A stretch of DNA of 64,000 nt from Isoetes taiwanensis (taxonomy: Eukaryota; Streptophyta; Lycopodiopsida; Isoetales; Isoetaceae), in assembly GCA_021234155.1 (NCBI GenBank), contig JAJEKV010000025.1, forward strand, positions 10,769,794 through 10,833,793, read 5' to 3'. The position numbers and the translations under genes are program-made. The notes below the pieces were generated by a model that saw only the letters and a list, made by a program, of their open reading frames with translations, was not told where the DNA came from and searched no databases. Shown one piece after another: positions 27,340-38,605 of this stretch. Position 1 is the first letter of the stretch. Each line of letters starts with the position of its first letter.

Positions 27340-28420
27340 CTAGACTAGAAGAAGGTATTCTATTTTGAAAATAAACAGTGCTCTTACTGCTTCTTCCCAT
27401 AAGAAATTAGGCAGACCATAATGCTTTAACATAGATCTTACACAGTAAAGAACGTACCTATTTTTTCTTTCAGCCACTCCATTTTGTTGAGGAGTATGAC
27501 TACATGTGATTTGCCTTTTGATCCCCTTTTCTATGCAGTATTTCTTGAATTCATCATTAACAAACTCACCACCACAGTCTGATCTTAGGCATTTGACTAC
27601 TCTTCCTGTCATTCTTTCTGCTTCTGCTTCAAAAATCATGTAAGCTTTATAAGCTTGATTTTTTCGACTAAGAAAGAAACACTTAGTATGCAGAATGATC
27701 ATCAATAAATGTAATAAAATATCTTTTTCCTTGCATACTTCTCACATTAATAGGTCCACAGAGATCAGAATGTACCAGGTCTAGTAGGTCTCCAGCTCGT
27801 TCATGTCTTTTTTGAAAAGGTAATCTTGTGCTTTTTTCCATCTTGCATCCATAACAGACAAAATCATTACTTCCTGCAGCAGTTATCATACCTTTCCTAA
27901 TCATTTCCTTTAGACTTTCTACATTAGCATGTCCTAATCTCTCATGCCAAAGCTTTAATGTTGGAATCTCCACTGAATTTATGCTTCCAGACAAGATTCT
28001 GTTATGAAACCCAAATAGGTTGTCAACACGTTTTGCAAGAAACTTAATTTTATTGTTCTCAAATACTTTGCAACATTATTTGTCAAATACAAGCTTGAAT
28101 CCCATGTCAACCAGTTGACTAACAGATATTAAGTTCCTTACAATATTTGAAACCCGGCGATTACATTGTCTTGATTAACAACATTTCCGTCCAAGTCAAA
28201 TAATTCAAGCATTCCAGATTCTTTAACTTCTTGCAGCTCACCATCACCCATTTGTACAAATGTAGAAGTCCTTTTCTTCCTTTCCTTGAGAGTATCAGTA
28301 GATTTAACTCTTGAGATCTCTCATCCACTATCTATCACAAGCATGTCATTTGTTTTTTGTTAGCTATTTCATTTGAAATAGAGCAAGTAGCAAATTTACA
28401 TACCTCGACCTTAACTTCTT
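27340..28420 (-). pseudogene. copia protease remnant and integrase
   Basis: Protease: MLVIDSG (near 28345) carries the catalytic DSG, immediately followed by a stop. Integrase frame 27994-27683: LWHERLGHANVESL with CYGCKMEKS is the GAG-pre-integrase HHCC zinc domain, then DLVHSDLCGPI with the first catalytic Asp. After a frame change (27705-27340): LRSDCGGEFVNDEF with the second Asp, and QQNGVAERKNR with the catalytic Glu. The DDE triad is present but split by a frameshift near 27690. Confidence 0.85.
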
Positions 28421-28527
28421 CTTCCTGATTTCCACCATCTTGTGCCAGATTTACACTGCTAGTACCTTCATTCCTTCTTATGTTGCTGCTCCCTTTACCA
28501 TAACCAGAATCTCGTTTGTCCTTATTC

Positions 28528-28652
28528 TTATAGAATAGAATAGAATAGAATACATTTATGTCCTTTGTGCCGTAAGGCCCCTGGACTTGTGTAGCATGGG
28601 CGAGCTCCCTACAAGGGTGCTACTAGCACATCACGCTGTTTTAATGTAGCCT
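28528..28652 (-). mobile_element. LINE type B tail inserted in copia gag-pol
   Basis: Reverse complement of the module at 1250-1381: ACAGCGTGATGTGCTAGTAG, GGAGCTCGCCCATGCTACAC, AAGTCCAGGGGCC, GGCACAAAGGACATAAATGT, then ATTCT units (AGAAT on plus, 28535-28555). It lies between the gag zinc knuckles and the protease remnant. No clear target duplication was found. Confidence 0.8.
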
Positions 28653-29475
28653 CAGGACTAGGACATGTAGCAGCTAAATGCCCAAGGCCCTCACAGTTAA
28701 AGCATCTGGTTTCTTTAAGTTTGGGACAATTGTTTTTCAAGTGACCATATGAATTACATCCAAAGCATGGTCCTAATTTCTTTTTTCCATTTCCCATTTG
28801 TCTTTTCTTTTTCCCTGCAAAAAGTACCTCAGAGTTTTCTTCTTCTCCTTTCAATATTTTCCGTTGTTCAATTTCAGTTCTTATTATAAGCTCAGTTTTT
28901 TCTCTATTTCTAGCCACTGTTCTTACCAAGATAGACAGTTGCTCAAACTCATAAAATCCCCTTGAAAGAGAGAGTATATGAAAGTCTTTTGTAATGGGAA
29001 CTCCAACAGCCTCAAGATCTGTAACAATATTGTCATACTTCTGGAAGAAAGCAGTTTGATTATCTTCTTCCTTGAACTTTAATCTTCTTAATTCTCTATC
29101 AAGTAATTCAATGTGAGATGAATTTTTCACCTCATAGTTCTTGATCAGAAAATACCACATGTCCTTGGGTGTTTTATTTTTTATTTTAAATATAATACTA
29201 GAACTTAACTTGCTAGCAATGATACATCTTGCCTGATGTGCTCTTTTTGTGTTGCTTCCACTTGCAACAGCGTTTGTTGATGCCTCACTAGCACCACTGT
29301 CTCTTGAGTTTGCTGTACTGCTCTCACCTTCTTCAGTACTTTCTCCAATAACCAGATCCCACAGATCTTCAGCCAGCAACACATCCTTCATCCTTTCCTT
29401 CCATGCCTGAAATCCAGCTTCCCCTTGAAATATCTCAACTCCATTGAGCAAAGAGGAACCAAGTCTAGTTGACAT
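28640..29475 (-). pseudogene. copia gag with two CCHC zinc knuckles
   Basis: The nucleocapsid/capsid polyprotein starts at MSTRLGSSLLNGVEIFQG just after the primer-binding site. The central part (FLIKNYEVKN, LLDRELRRLKF, DLEAVGVPI) matches the UBN2/gag-polypeptide pattern of plant copia. The C-terminal part has two adjacent CX2CX4HX4C knuckles, CFGCNSYGHLKNNC and CFNCEGLGHLAATC; one is usual. After CPSPE the frame runs into the inserted LINE tail and stops at 28609, so the native junction with protease is lost. Confidence 0.85.
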
Positions 29476-29478
29476 TTA

Positions 29479-29490
29479 GCTCTGATACCA
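29479..29490 (-). promoter_or_regulatory. primer-binding site (initiator-Met tRNA)
   Basis: TGGTATCAGAGC on the minus strand is the standard plant copia/gypsy complement of the initiator methionine tRNA 3' end. It lies 4 bases upstream of the gag start codon and just after the putative LTR end. Confidence 0.9.
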
Positions 29491-29543
29491 ATGTTAAACA
29501 ATGTGTGAGAAACAACTTAAATCAATACTTCAATCTAATAGAT

Positions 29544-29576
29544 ATAATAGAATAGAATAGAATAGAATAGAATAGG
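29544..29576. repeat. (ATAGA)n pentanucleotide tract
   Basis: Five to six AGAAT units, the complement of the LINE tail motif, inside the expected copia 5' LTR region. No LINE body adjoins it. Confidence 0.8.
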
Positions 29577-30067
29577 CAACTAACTTAATATCACATATAA
29601 ACTATATAAAACAGCTTAAATACTTAGGATTTCAGTCAAAACAAGTGACTATACTATTGGATAATGTTTTAATGCATTGATTCCATAGCAATAATCATTC
29701 CCCTGCATACACATTCAGTCGAATCCGCTCAATCAAAAGCATTCACTTTGTTTTTATTTATAGATCTGATCCTAACCGCTTGTAGGCGGTTCCGGATCGA
29801 TCCATTTCGGTCGCCTGTGCTATCGGATAGTTGATCGATCCTATTCGACCCCTTAATGCATCTATATATAACATGTTCTCTTTCTTAATAATAACCATGG
29901 ATCATATGGTTTATCTTAAACCATTATTTTTGACTTTCAACCGTAGAAATGTTTCACCTTATCTCCATGATTCCAACCATTTGAAAATGTTTCACCTTAT
30001 CTCCATGACTAGCATGCTCCGTTAACCAACTCAATCTTCATGTTATATCTAACATTAATATTTCTAA
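29577..30067. other. spacer with short tandem repeat
   Basis: ATGTTTCACCTTATCTCCAT occurs at about 29949 and again at about 29988, a 39-bp period duplication. No gene seen. Confidence 0.5.
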
Positions 30068-31806
30068 CAATTTCATTATCCATGTCATCATACTAAGACT
30101 TCTGATGGTTAAGCATGCCTACTTCCCTCACCTACCACCTTATATTGACTTCATATTCCAACTATGGTTGGTTTAATTGAATTTAATAACTACTATAAGG
30201 GCTTACCTCTTTTTACTCATCTTCGCTCGTACCAATGATTGGGATTCGGTCTTTTAGTGCATTTTTAGTCAGGATTCACTCTTCTTCTCAATACACATTC
30301 CGTATACTCAAGATCTTCATTTAGCTTCCTATCTGCCCAAAACAATTCTTTTTTTTTTCCCGACCACATCTATTAGAGACTAGCAGCCTTTCCTACTTTA
30401 GCGTGGCCAGCATGACCCTTCTCAATGTTTTGTTTTCGAGTGATTAATGTGGACTACGGTATGCTCCAGCTCTATATCCTTGTTTCAGCCAACGCACCTT
30501 ACTCAACCATAAGGAATTCAACCCTATGTCCTTGTCATCTAGGACATGGTGAGAATTAGATCACTTAATAACAAACAGGATGAATTCATCTACAATACAG
30601 TTGCAAGAGCAACCCATAGTGTATTAGCATATTATTAGTGTCTCATTTTAATGTTGTTGCAACAAATGTCACTCTTGAGAGGGAGTGTTGGACATAGATA
30701 CTTTTAGCGTGGCAATAGTAGACCTGTATTTTCTATTGCAGTTATTAGATTCTAAGGATTTCTATGTTTAAAGCTCCTAAGCTTGAGGCACCGGGAATCA
30801 TAATTAAGCACAATGGGTTCTCCACTTTCAATGAATAGTTCAATAGTACATTGGCAGAAACGTTATATTATAATAATATATGTACTTGCCTATCAACATC
30901 CGCGACGGAATTTATTACTCGTTAAATGTTCACTTGGAACAATGTCTTGATAATAGTACAACTTTTAGTGGAAATGGACGCTTTTACACAACCGTCAACG
31001 GGGGTGCTAAATTTCTTCAGCTATATAAGGATTTCAAATTTCCATTTTCATTGGTAGGGAGATTATTACTTTGTGCAGATTGCTTCCCTTTCTCCAGTTG
31101 TCCTAATGATACCACACTTGGAACAGCAGACGTGGCTCTCACAGCAATAGAGCTTCTGACTTGATGCTTTCCATCTGCCCATATGAAATAGCCAAACCTG
31201 TAGCTTCCCGTTAGGAGGTTGTGTGACATTGAAGCTAACGAAGAAAAGACTCTTTTCACCCAGTTTTTGCAAACTAAAGCTTGGATGGTTGAATCTTGAC
31301 CGAGATTCACGAGGGGCCTTGATGAATACCTCATTATGAGCGGTTTCCTCCCACATTGGTTCTTGTTCTTGTAATTGTGGCATTCCCAGTTAAGTTTGAT
31401 ATGGCTATTGATGGAGAATTGAAGTTACTTGGTGAGATGGTGGCATCGGGACAAGATGAATTGTCTCCAGTTAAGATCCTTAGTGAATCACTACTATAGT
31501 TTAGACTACAAAGAAAGTGAAAATAGTCATCCACTGTTGCATCATATATGAGGCCAGGGTCTGCAGCCTTATTTGGGTTAACATGACCTGCACCAAAGTT
31601 GAATGGCCCAGCTGGTACTGAACTGGCAGTAAGAATAAGTTGGCCTCTGTTATCCTGTGTTGTCGCTATAGGGGAAGGGAAAGATGAGAATGTACATCTG
31701 AATTATTTAAAGCAATATAGTACTACATGTAGTCATAATTGCTGATTTTATTGCAGCGGGACTCCATTTAGGATGGAGAGCTCTCAAAAGGGCAGAAATT
31801 CCAGAG
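30068..31806. repeat. segmental duplication, copy 1 (matches 39461-42110)
   Basis: From CATTATCCATGTCATCATAC onward this copy matches 39461-42110 with high identity in the same orientation, about 9.4 kb apart. It includes downstream flank, subtilase exon 11, intron 10 and part of exon 10. It lacks the ~930-bp insertion present in copy 2. A polypurine tract GAGAGGGAG at 30677 followed by TGTTGGACATAG at 30686 resembles an LTR boundary inside the duplicated flank. Confidence 0.92.
31066..31806 (-). pseudogene. truncated subtilase pseudogene (3' part of exon 10, intron 10, exon 11)
   Basis: [10 protein letters not shown] and [13 protein letters not shown] (31806-31729) and exon 11 (31665-31066) match the functional gene at 41359-42110. 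Exon 11 has frame-shifting differences ([11 protein letters not shown] becomes out of frame around 31230-31330). Intron 10 is retained, so this is a DNA-level copy rather than a retrocopy. The catalytic Ser is missing because the copy begins just after it. The 5' side is fused to a LINE fragment. Confidence 0.9.
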
Positions 31807-32996
31807 GACACAGAGGCAAAAGCACACAGAGACATGTGAAAATCCAGAGGAATCCACCAACACAGAGAACCTGCATGTGTACATACACCTGGATTAATCT
31901 TAAATAACACACGAACTATCTCCCAAGAATCAAGCAGTCCCTTCAAGAAGGGGGAAGCATTCGGATATGGACGAAGCTGATAAAAGAGACAACAAGGAAG
32001 AACTGCCCTAAGTGCCGGTTTCTCAAAAGGAATACACTGCCCAAGTGCTTGCGCAACCAATCTCATTCCAGGCGAATGTATCATAGCCACCAAGCAGCAA
32101 CAAATGAACTTAGATATTATAATTTTACTCTGTAACTGAAAGTCAATCATACCTAGACCTCCAGCAAATTTTGGTTTGATACATGTGGACCAAGCGACCT
32201 TCACAACTACACCTGTCTCAGTACCTGCCCAAATGAAGTTACGGACAATTGCGACAACCTCTTGAAACTTTGTTTGTGAGGCAAGCACAGCAGATGCCAT
32301 ATATACATAAGTGTTGCTGAGAACCTGCTTAGCAACTATGATCCGCCCTGCCAGAGAAAGCTTAGCTGTATTCCACCAAAAAAGATGCTTACGCAGGCCT
32401 TCCACTATAATATCCCATGCATCTGAAGTAGAGATATGTATACCTACAGGAATGCCCAAGAGTTTGGTTGCCTTCCCTTGAGGAAGCACTTTCTACGGAT
32501 ACTCGTAAACACAAGGAGGAACATCCACATCCAAAGTCCATAAAGCAGAGCACTTTAGCCACCCAACAAGAACCCCTGATGCCAGGGAGAAAGAGTCCAA
32601 TAAAAGCTTAGCATTCGGAAGATTATCATCCGCAGCCACCAGAAAGAGAAATGTATCATCGGCATATTGATTACACACTTCTTGAGAACCATCCTCCATA
32701 GTCAATCCCTGAATTACGCCATCTTGAGTAGCCGAAGAGAATAGCTGGGATAATACCTCTAACACAATAGTAAACAATAATGGGGCAAGGGGACATCCTT
32801 GTCGAACTCCTCTACCAACAGGAAACACAACCGGCGGTTCTCCCTGAAAAAGCACAGTGGATCGAGCAGAAAGATGGAGCTTCATAACATCCCTACTAAA
32901 CAACTCTCCAAATCCCAATGTCAGAAGGCATTTTTTTAGGAAATTCCAATCTATACTGTCATAGGCTTTAGCAAAATCCAATTTGAGATACACAAG
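31807..32996 (-). mobile_element. L1-type plant LINE fragment fused to subtilase fragment
   Basis: Minus-strand ORF2 piece of about 395 codons with one in-frame TAG at 32493. It contains LKLDFAKAYDSIDWNFL, VGRGVRQGCPLAPLLFTIVL, CNQYADDTFLFL (catalytic DD), KLLGIPVGI and WWNTAKLSLAGRI, then FAGGLGMIDFQLQ. It begins at the RT palm and ends without the zinc-binding C-terminus, so both ends are truncated. The frame runs without break into the subtilase fragment, giving a 260-codon chimeric frame. Confidence 0.88.
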
Positions 32997-32999
32997 GCA

Positions 33000-33625
33000 T
33001 CCAAAATTAAAACACTACATGGTTTTTCCCATGGTTGTGACTAGAAAACCATTCTACAAAACCAATACATGTTTGTGGGTTGATATCATTAAAAACCATA
33101 TGAGGCTAAACTAATGGGTTATTTTGTAAGGTTTGTTAGGGTGGTGTCATTGTATGGTAATTGCTAATGGCTTCCTTGTAGAGTTTTTTAAAGTGGTATA
33201 GCATGTTGATAAATTTATATGGTATATTACAGTGTTTTAAGGCTATGGTTTGTCCCTATGGTATAACACGATGGTGTGGATGTGGTTTAATATGCTGCTC
33301 TATTAATGTGATTCTATAGTGTGGTTGGTTATTGTGGTGAACTAACATGGCTAATTGTCATGGTAAATGCACACGGTTCGCAATGTGTTAAATTCAAATT
33401 ACTATTATTATTTGTAATAGTTTATTCCAAATGTGCATGGTTTTGTTATGCATTATCTTCATGGTTATCATTTATAAACCTGTGATGATAACCAATAACA
33501 CTTTTGTTTAAACCATTTCAACTTTATTTAACTAAAATCTATTAAGGAGTAATGTTTTGTTGTTTAAAGCATTTCAAGATTATTTAACAAGAATGTGGAT
33601 GGTTTTTTTATGTATTGATGCTTTC
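33000..33625. repeat. AT-rich region with recurrent ATGGTT/AACCAT words
   Basis: Many short words such as ATGGTTT, TGGTTATTGTGG and GTGGTGT recur without a strict period. Composition resembles the complement of the degenerate tandem array at 37780-38110. No coding content. Confidence 0.45.
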
Positions 33626-36439
33626 ACGGAGCAAGGGGGTTTGAACCCCAACCATTTCCAAAACTCATAAACAATAATAAATCTATTTTCAAAAATACAT
33701 AGAAAACAAATTCAGATAGAAACATCTTATAAAAGAAAGTATTGACTGCACTTGTAGGTAAGTACATAAAAAACAGAAACATTAATTCAGCTTAAACCAA
33801 TCACCACTACTTCCATCCTGTGATCCGGTGATGCAATAAAGTATGAAAAGATAACTTCTTACTTTAAGGTCTATAAAGGCTCATGTAAATTGTACCAAGA
33901 TCTGACATATAAAAGCGTATAAACTCACATATCTTGTAGCAGAAAAATTGCAAAGAGATTTTACTCAAGCCTGGACCAAGATTTCATTCGTAGTCTGGAC
34001 CAAGATTTCCTGCAAAGGGAGTCTGCATAAAAACAGTAGCTACATGAATGGCATAGCAAAGGTAGTTGCCATAACCAGCCTGAGCTTCCATTTTCCAGAG
34101 GTGTAGTTTCACAGGAAGGTAATAAATTTCCTTCCTATGCCTCTAAATTTCCTTGGTATGCCTCTGTAGTATAAAAGAATCAGGTTATAACTGTAAAGAA
34201 AATAAAAGGGAAGAACCAAACAGCAACAACAGTAAGGAGAACCTGGAGGTAGAATTGCAGCTCAAATACTTAGCAAGCCCAACATAGCTGCATCGCAAAA
34301 TGAGGCCCATTTGCAGTGGAATATATTCGCCAGAGGTGACTTATCGCTCTTATAGCCATTTGCAGAAAAACATTCTTTGGATCCATTGATTTCGCCCTCA
34401 GCTGATTTCGTCTCCAGCCCCGTAGAAGCCAAAGATTGCAAAGGGCCCTGTGTAATGGATTGTTTTAGAGCTAGAATGAAGAGAGGAATAGAGTAGCAGA
34501 AGCTAAATTACCTTCGTAATAGAGGTTGCCGGTCCCAACTCCAGCTCTCAAATGGGTTGCTAGTTAAGGCCACTGCCTTTGGATATGCCATCACCAAGCT
34601 TATGCGCCATCGCCAAGCAGCGCTCCATTGATGCCAAAAAATCAGCTGAGAAACCAAGCTACAGAGATTTTATAGGAACGATAGCAAGGCGCCATGCCAT
34701 GCCATGGCATTCCAGCAAGCGGGATGCTCCATACTTTCCAAGAAGAAGAAAAAAAACTTTATATCCAAACTAACCGGCCGCCATGCAAGCAAGAAACAAA
34801 AAAGTATAGGGGGTCTCCAGCAGAGGGCAGCTATTACACGCCGGATTGGAAAATGAGGCCGGATATGGAGCGTCAGATTTTTAAAAATAGAAAAGGTTAA
34901 TCAGAGTTCTTCACTCAAGGTTAATAGAATCGGGAGTTGAAGAATAAATATACCTTTCTTGAAAGCGCCGGACCCCTTAGCTCCTCGTCTCGATGGATTA
35001 AGCATGCCAGACATGAAGATCTAGCTTTATAGGGAAACTGTTCATGTATAAATGCCTGAAAAGTGCCGGAATGGGCATGCAGAGATCAAGCTCATGCAGA
35101 GATCAAGCACATGCAGCTGCATGGTGCAGAATAGCATTTGGAGTTAGCGCCATAGCTGGAGCTTTAAAATCTCACCATGCCGGAATGGAGTGGTCGCCAT
35201 GGCCATGGCCTCTCTGCTAAACGGAGGAAGAAAATGTTAAGGTGACAGGCTCGAATTTTTCCCGGACGATACTTTTTCGTATGGAGAGAGGTCGGTGGAG
35301 GCGGACAGCCTGGGAAGCCCACGTGTCTACCTAATTTTTTAACTTGTCGTTGATGTCCTCTTCCCGCCCGCTTTATTGGTGATAACACTTTACAAAGGAA
35401 GGTTTCCGCCTTTAATCGAGGTTAGGTTTCCATCACTTTTCTCCGTTGTTTTATTTTAAAAAATTGGTGGTGATCCTCATTCCAACTGCTTCATGTATGC
35501 GTAGTGGACGTGGAAAACTTCATTTGGTAGATTAGCACGGACAATGCAGATTTGTCATACAATGACCATATTGCTGTTGAACCATACAATTAGAACCATA
35601 TTCTTGTTGAATTTGGTTGGTCCTTTGAAGCATTAAGACGTGTGAAACTTTTAAGTTTGAATCTAAAGTGGGAAAATTTGATAGGAATTCAAAAGTGGGA
35701 ATCCCAGGGTCATCGATCGTAGCACCCATCTATCCTTTGGGAAAAGAACATGGGGCAATAATGCAGCAGGTTCAAATCCCACGTGTTCTCAAATCAAACG
35801 GTTTCTTAGGTTGTAGTTTTATTTTATTTTATTTTATTTTTTCCAAATCATTTAGGGACCAAGCCCGCATGATTGTTCAGATGCTATGATTGTTTATAGT
35901 GTATGGTCGGAGTTATGAGTTCCCAATGTACCAGATGGACTAATATGCATGCATGGGGGTATATTTAGTGCCCATTTGTAATTTTCCATGTTGGAGGTGT
36001 AAGTTTGATGTAAGTCTCTCCATGTGTGTGATTCTTAGCTATGTTTTATACTATTTTTGTTCTATCATGGTAACCAACCTTCTTGGTTGCATTCCCCAAG
36101 GTTACATGGTGTCGAGTTCAAACCCTAGTCTTAATTGCACACTTGGTGGTGGTACGAGTACCCCCATGTATGTGCTCAAGCATTTGACACAAATAATGAA
36201 AAACTACTGAGAATAAATTGTTTGGTAGTAACATGAGTGCAATAAATGGGGCTCCTATAGCAACAATAATGGATTTTGTGGGTGATTGCGTAGTTTGTAG
36301 TTGTACCCATTAAGTACTTGGGAGGCATCAATTGTTTGGTTCTGGTCATTTTTGTACGGAGGGAGTGGTGTTCCAATATTAGTCCTATCTCTGGTATGAG
36401 GTGCTCTGCGGCTTGAGCTTCAAATAGGTTCATTGAGCT
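33626..36439. other. intergenic, no gene recognised
   Basis: The 34.4-35.4 kb part is richer in GC and has CATGCC-type words (for example near 34690), but its short frames show no domain. B-box-like GTTCAAATC at 35770 and GTTCAAACC at 36115 lack a convincing A-box partner. Confidence 0.45.
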
Positions 36440-36475
36440 TGTTCTATTCCATTCCATTCCATTCCATTCTATGGC
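36440..36475. repeat. (ATTCC)n pentanucleotide tract
   Basis: About five ATTCC units followed by ATTCTATGG. It is a relative of the ATTCT tracts, but no LINE end is recognised immediately upstream. Confidence 0.85.
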
Positions 36476-37604
36476 ATAAATCATTTCGGTGTAGCCCCGG
36501 GGGATTCAGTATTGTTTGTAGTATGGGATGCGTGCAAGAAAGGGGTTCTTTCTTTACCATTTCATACTTGTATACTTACCAGTAGGGGTTTTCTTTGCCA
36601 CTATCTGGGGTAAAATATATACCTTAGGGGTTAAATTAGTTTCCAAAGATCAGTATACTAGGGATGTTTTTGGCCACCCTTCAAATGCAGATGTTCACCC
36701 CCTTATTACTATGTGCATCCCTCAGGGGTGTAGGAACCACAGGATTGTCATCTTTAGACTCAATAATGTATGAATAAAAGAAAGATAGTAAACAAAGTTT
36801 AGGAGGTACATTTTCGGGGTAGTGTGCTACTGAAATGATGTTATTTTTGCATCTTTGGCAAGAACCACATTTGAGGCAGGTGCTGAGCAATTGTGTCATT
36901 TTTGCATTTGTTGTTAAGTGAGCTCTTGTTTGCTAGGTAATTGGTGTGGCAAAATAGTGAAAGAAAGAATCTGTAAAATCTGAAAACCAGAGCGAAGGAG
37001 CAAAATGAAAGGAAGAAGAAATCTAGAATGCACCAAGTGAATCAAAACAGGTTGTTCGAAAACAAAAATGAAGGAAACCAAGCCTTGAAAAAGGCTTGCT
37101 TAACAACAAAATTAGTGTTAACGACGTTAGGCAAGCAGTCCCTAAAATGTTTTAAATGAGTAGATTGTTCTTTGTGTAGACGATGAACATGAAGTAGCTA
37201 AATATTTTTTTCCACTAAAAGAGGCTTCAAGAAAGAGGCTTTTGTGGTAATATATATATATTTTTTACTTTCTTCAAGAAAGAAATATAATAAAACATGT
37301 CCTTCAATTTTAATTGAATAGATTTTAAGAAATTATATTATTGGTTTGCATGCTTGTGATTGTCCTTCTATGAAGTCCTTGTATTAAGTCTCGTAGATAA
37401 TTTGGATACTATAGATGATAAAAAACAATTTAATTAATGAGAAAGTCATCTCGAGAATAATTCCCATCTTTCAAAGATCGTTATAGCATGATATTTTACT
37501 TCTCAATATATACTTGGGCCATGGGATACTAAATTGGTATCGAAAAATGGAAATCATGATATAAACCTTAGTTAATATAGAAGTGTGAATGCAAAACTGC
37601 ACCA
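36476..37604. other. intergenic, nothing recognised
   Basis: AT-rich. No domain or repeat supported. Confidence 0.5.
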
Positions 37605-37655
37605 CTATCCGATTGGTCTCCTTGGGCGATAAAAAACATTCAATTCAATTCTATG
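37605..37655 (+). mobile_element. very short LINE 3' tail
   Basis: CCGATTGGTCTCCTTGGGCG followed by ATAAAAAACATTCAATTC matches the last 25 bases of type A LINE ends (GATTGGTCTCCGTGGACAAT at 4340). The tail is degenerate: ATTCA, ATTCA, ATTCT. Confidence 0.65.
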
Positions 37656-37779
37656 TTGGTTCTGCACTACGAATAGTGACATCTTTTTAGGTGATATTTA
37701 TGAATGTTCACCATGACAATTAGCTCAGTATTGAAAGTATGCTACAAACCACAACCATTTTATAACATAAACTATGATA

Positions 37780-38110
37780 ATAGAAAACTAGCATGAATAA
37801 CCACCATGGCATTTAAATTGGTTAAAAAACCATACCATAAAGTACTTCAACTTCGTGTCAATAGAAAACCAACATAAACAACCATTACCATATTTAAAGT
37901 GGTGTTGAAAAACTATGTTGCAAACCAATATCGAATTAATAACCATGGTACATTAGAAAACCAACATGAATGACCACCGTTGATGTTAGAAACTGTAAAA
38001 TAAACTAATTTTGGTTTTGAAAAGCCATGCTACAACAGAAAATCAACATGAATAACCACGTACTAGTTATAAAAACCACTATGTTATGTGGTTTTTATTA
38101 ACAATAAAAC
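37780..38110. repeat. degenerate minisatellite, period about 80-90 bp
   Basis: AGAAAACCAACATGAATAAC-like blocks start near 37781, 37861, 37953 and 38036, each followed by ACCATGG- or CACT-rich sequence. Four diverged units. No coding potential. Confidence 0.65.
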
Positions 38111-38605
38111 TTTTATCATAAAAAACCACATCTATAGTGGTTTATCAGTGGTTTATTATAGTGATTAAAGTTTTGGGTGCCTTGTGATATACAATGCGCT
38201 GACCCTTAAAATGGTGGATTTTGATGTCTATTCTTCTAGTTTGTATAGAGATTTTTGTGCATTAATTTTTCTTGTAAAGAGCAGGATAAGAAGTTCAAAA
38301 GTGTTTCTTAGGGTTAAAGTAGTTAGTTGATTCCCTAATTTTTCTTACTATAATTAGGCCTACAAAGCTTCACTGTACAGAAGCCAAAGGAATTTTTGCA
38401 CATCTCAGAAGAACATCGATAGGACTTGTTTCTTGAAGTTTCATGCACTAAATATCTTAAGCAGCCTACAACAAAGATCATAGTCAGGGTATAGACAGTT
38501 AAGAGGACTACAGCTATATCTATTAAAATAATAAACAATATAATGTAAGTCGTGAAAGCAATAATGTTCACTTGGAGTGCAGTGCATTACTTTGTTTCAT
38601 GCTAA

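Larger units (their letters stand above)
25033..29491 (-). mobile_element. Ty1/copia LTR retrotransposon, internal region, decayed
   Basis: The order on the minus strand is primer-binding site, gag, protease, integrase, reverse transcriptase, RNase H, which is the copia arrangement. Several breaks are single in-frame stops (for example at 26331 and 25941), indicating moderate age. A 120-bp LINE tail interrupts it at 28528-28652. The 5' LTR should start at 29492 (TGTTAAACAATG on the plus strand, so CA at the LTR 3' end), but no matching copy is seen at the other end. The element cannot transpose by itself. Confidence 0.9.

Noticed and set aside
25033-29491. Copia element as an autonomous, intact retrotransposon
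   Set aside because: In-frame stops, an integrase frameshift, a gag-pol interruption and no recognisable 3' LTR.
33630-33660. Minus-strand GGGGTTCAAACCCCC as a tRNA T-arm
   Set aside because: No acceptor stem or A-box upstream on that strand.
35760-36130. B-box-like GTTCAAATC and GTTCAAACC as tRNA genes or SINEs
   Set aside because: No A-box at suitable spacing and no cloverleaf.
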